Shown here in pieces: positions 62,642 through 64,000 of a stretch of 64,000 nucleotides of DNA. Source of the stretch: Flavihumibacter rivuli (GTDB taxonomy: Bacteria > Bacteroidota > Bacteroidia > Chitinophagales > Chitinophagaceae); assembly GCF_018595685.2 (NCBI RefSeq), contig NZ_CP092334.1:1-64000 (forward strand), read 5' to 3'. How positions within the stretch are numbered: position 1 is the stretch's first letter; every line of letters starts with the position of its first letter. Both the position numbers and the translations under genes were made by a program. The notes beneath the pieces were generated by a model. The model searched no databases. It saw only the letters and a program-made list of their open reading frames with translations, and was not told the DNA's origin.

Positions 62642-63062
62642 GTTATGGTGTTGTCTTTAGAAATGCTAAAACTTCTTAATTATCAATTACAGTGCTATTT
62701 TATGCGCCTGGTCAAATTGACAGGGAAGCAAAGGTAAGGAAAAGCGGTTTGCTGGCGGGGTATCCGGGCCATTTTAACCAGTCCTTTCCAATCCAGGCCT
62801 GGTTGGGTGGTTTTTATCATGATGCATTCCTTGTCAACTGGTTACAGGCGGATTCTGCTCGTCAGGGGCTGCTAATTTGGCGCTGTGCCTGCTCCGGCAT
62901 TTGAATTTTGGCGGAATAGTTGTTTTCTGGCTGCTTTCTGTTACCTTTGCGCCAAATTTCGGGAGCAGTAGTAGGATGAGTTTGAGGTTTGGTTTTCCGG
63001 AGTCCCGAGAGTTGAGATTAAGGTCTTGATATTCAGCGTTAAAAGCATCAATTTTTGTTAAT
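62642..63062. other. Divergent regulatory region between secA and atpG
   Basis: This 421-nt gap has no credible gene. It holds a minus-strand TACCTTTG (62736-62729) that could be the secA -7 element with a leader of about 80 nt, and the exact consensus promoter of atpG at 62920-62949. The atpG leader of about 110 nt carries no riboswitch or tRNA I can recognise. Confidence 0.65.
62920..62949 (+). promoter_or_regulatory. Bacteroidota-type promoter of atpG
   Basis: TTG (62920-62922) and TACCTTTG (62942-62949) are exactly 19 nt apart. Transcription should begin near 62954. Confidence 0.8.
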
Positions 63063-63944
63063 ATGTCAGGAGCACTGAAAGAAGTTCGTAACCGGATCAA
63101 ATCGGTTCAGAGTACGCAGCAGATCACTAAGGCAATGAAAATGGTAAGTGCGGCCAAACTGCGCCGTGCCCAGGATGCTATCATACAAATGCGTCCCTAT
63201 GCCAATAAGTTGCAGGAAATGCTTTCTAACATTGTCAGCAACACAGAAGGTGAATTGGGTGGAACGCTTGCAGTGGAGCGTCCGGTTGAAAAAGTGCTGT
63301 TGATCGTGATCACCAGTGACCGTGGCCTGGCTGGTGCTTATAACGCCAATATTGTAAAGGCGGCCAAGGCTACTATTGCTGAAAAATACTCCGGCCAGTT
63401 TGCAAAGGGTAATGTTGCCATCTGGAACATTGGTAAGAAAGGATATGAAGCCCTGCAGAAGGCCAATTACAAAGTTGATGCTACCTATAAGGACCTGTTC
63501 CTTGACCTGCGTTTTGAATCTGTACAGGCTTGTGCACAGGCTGCTGTAAAGGCTTTCCAGGAAAAGCAGTTCGATGTGGTGGAGATCGTTTATAGTGAGT
63601 TCAAGAATGCCGCTACCCAGCGTTACCGCGTTGAGCGTTTCCTGCCTATTCCGAAGGTTACCAATACTGGAAATGTCAAAAAGAGTGATTTTATCTTCGA
63701 ACCCAATAAGGAAGAACTGATCGCTGAACTGATGCCTAAGATCCTGAATACACAACTGTATAAGGCTGTTTTGGATGCCAATGCTTCTGAGCATGGCGCG
63801 CGTATGACTGCTATGGATAAAGCCTCTGAGAATGCGAATGAACTGTTGAAAACACTTAAGATCAGCTACAACCGTGCCCGTCAGGCCGCTATCACGACCG
63901 AGCTTACCGAGATCGTTAGTGGTGCTGCAGCGCTGCAGGGCTAA
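63063..63944 (+). CDS. atpG: F1F0 ATP synthase subunit gamma
   Basis: The gamma subunit is the rotor shaft of the F1 motor. The 293-residue product has the N-terminal coiled coil (LKEVRNRIKSVQSTQQITKAMKMVSAAKLRRAQDA), the central LLIVITSDRGLAGAYNANI region and the C-terminal helix ASENANELLKTLKISYNRARQAAITTELTEIVSGAAAL. Its length is normal. The genes usually beside it (atpA upstream) are not here: secA is divergent upstream, and a terminator follows 24 nt after the stop. So this gene is a stand-alone unit in this genome. Confidence 0.97.
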   Translation: MSGALKEVRNRIKSVQSTQQITKAMKMVSAAKLRRAQDAIIQMRPYANKLQEMLSNIVSNTEGELGGTLAVERPVEKVLLIVITSDRGLAGAYNANIVKAAKATIAEKYSGQFAKGNVAIWNIGKKGYEALQKANYKVDATYKDLFLDLRFESVQACAQAAVKAFQEKQFDVVEIVYSEFKNAATQRYRVERFLPIPKVTNTGNVKKSDFIFEPNKEELIAELMPKILNTQLYKAVLDANASEHGARMTAMDKASENANELLKTLKISYNRARQAAITTELTEIVSGAAALQG

Positions 63945-63967
63945 GCTGTCCTATAAAGAATATCCGA

Positions 63968-63996
63968 AACCGGGGTGTCATCACCCCGGTTTTTTT
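63968..63996 (+). terminator. Intrinsic terminator of atpG
   Basis: ACCGGGGTG (63969-63977) pairs with CACCCCGGT (63982-63990), followed by seven T residues at 63990-63996. Confidence 0.92.
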
Positions 63997-64000
63997 ATGC

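Noticed and set aside
1..64000. Insertion sequences, prophage or CRISPR
   Set aside because: No transposase, integrase or phage motifs and no spaced direct repeats were found on either strand.

Overview
The window looks like the first 64 kb of a chromosome from a Bacteroidota species, most likely of the family Chitinophagaceae. Base 1 is the A of the dnaA start codon, as in a genome linearised at dnaA. The lineage call rests on several features: promoters matching TTG-N19-TAnnTTTG (the sigma-ABfr type) before a tRNA-Pro, an OmpA lipoprotein, aspS and atpG; few Shine-Dalgarno sequences; C-terminal type IX secretion (T9SS) sorting-like domains; a DUF6089-like outer-membrane barrel; and a long (1109 aa) SecA. 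No insertion sequence, prophage, CRISPR array or rRNA is visible. Species is not determinable by eye.

Region 1-10.5 kb: dnaA, tRNA-Ser(GCT), a DctA-like dicarboxylate symporter, a nucleoside-permease-like MFS protein, tRNA-Pro(TGG), a DinB-like protein, a GNAT acetyltransferase, a Crp/Fnr regulator with a 16-bp palindrome before its start codon, adenosine deaminase, a long-chain acyl-CoA synthetase and a DUF6544-like membrane protein. Region 10.5-14.8 kb is a sugar locus: an AraC regulator divergent from a sodium:solute symporter and a cellobiose/mannobiose 2-epimerase-family enzyme. Region 14.8-17.6 kb is a methionine/threonine branch operon (metB-like then hom) behind a SAM-I riboswitch with its own terminator.

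Region 17.6-31 kb holds an OmpA lipoprotein, uvrA, a very small T9SS-tail-like protein, a DUF6089-like barrel, elaA and rarA. A three-gene operon follows (circularly permuted ATP-grasp, alpha-E protein, transglutaminase-like protein), a widespread but functionally unresolved set. A small membrane protein and aspS close the region. Region 31-35 kb has two MtfA-like membrane-anchored metallopeptidase paralogues flanking two coupled, unrecognised lipoproteins. Region 35-45.5 kb holds a small membrane protein, a DAO-family oxidoreductase, a 2048-aa alpha-2-macroglobulin with an intact CSEQ thioester motif, a T9SS cargo protein and sucD.

Region 45.5-64 kb holds an MlaE/MlaF-type lipid ABC pair, a malic enzyme-phosphotransacetylase fusion, an M20 amidohydrolase, a SPOR protein, deoC, two adjacent secreted amidohydrolase-family genes (three domains, two lacking the HxH motif), a small secreted protein, a DUF5009-like membrane protein, a lipoprotein, secA, and an atpG bounded by its own promoter and terminator. 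Most of the window is ordinary core genome. The parts most worth a second look are the ATP-grasp/alpha-E/transglutaminase operon, the MtfA-lipoprotein island, the degenerate amidohydrolase pair, the tiny T9SS-tail protein and the regulatory sites.
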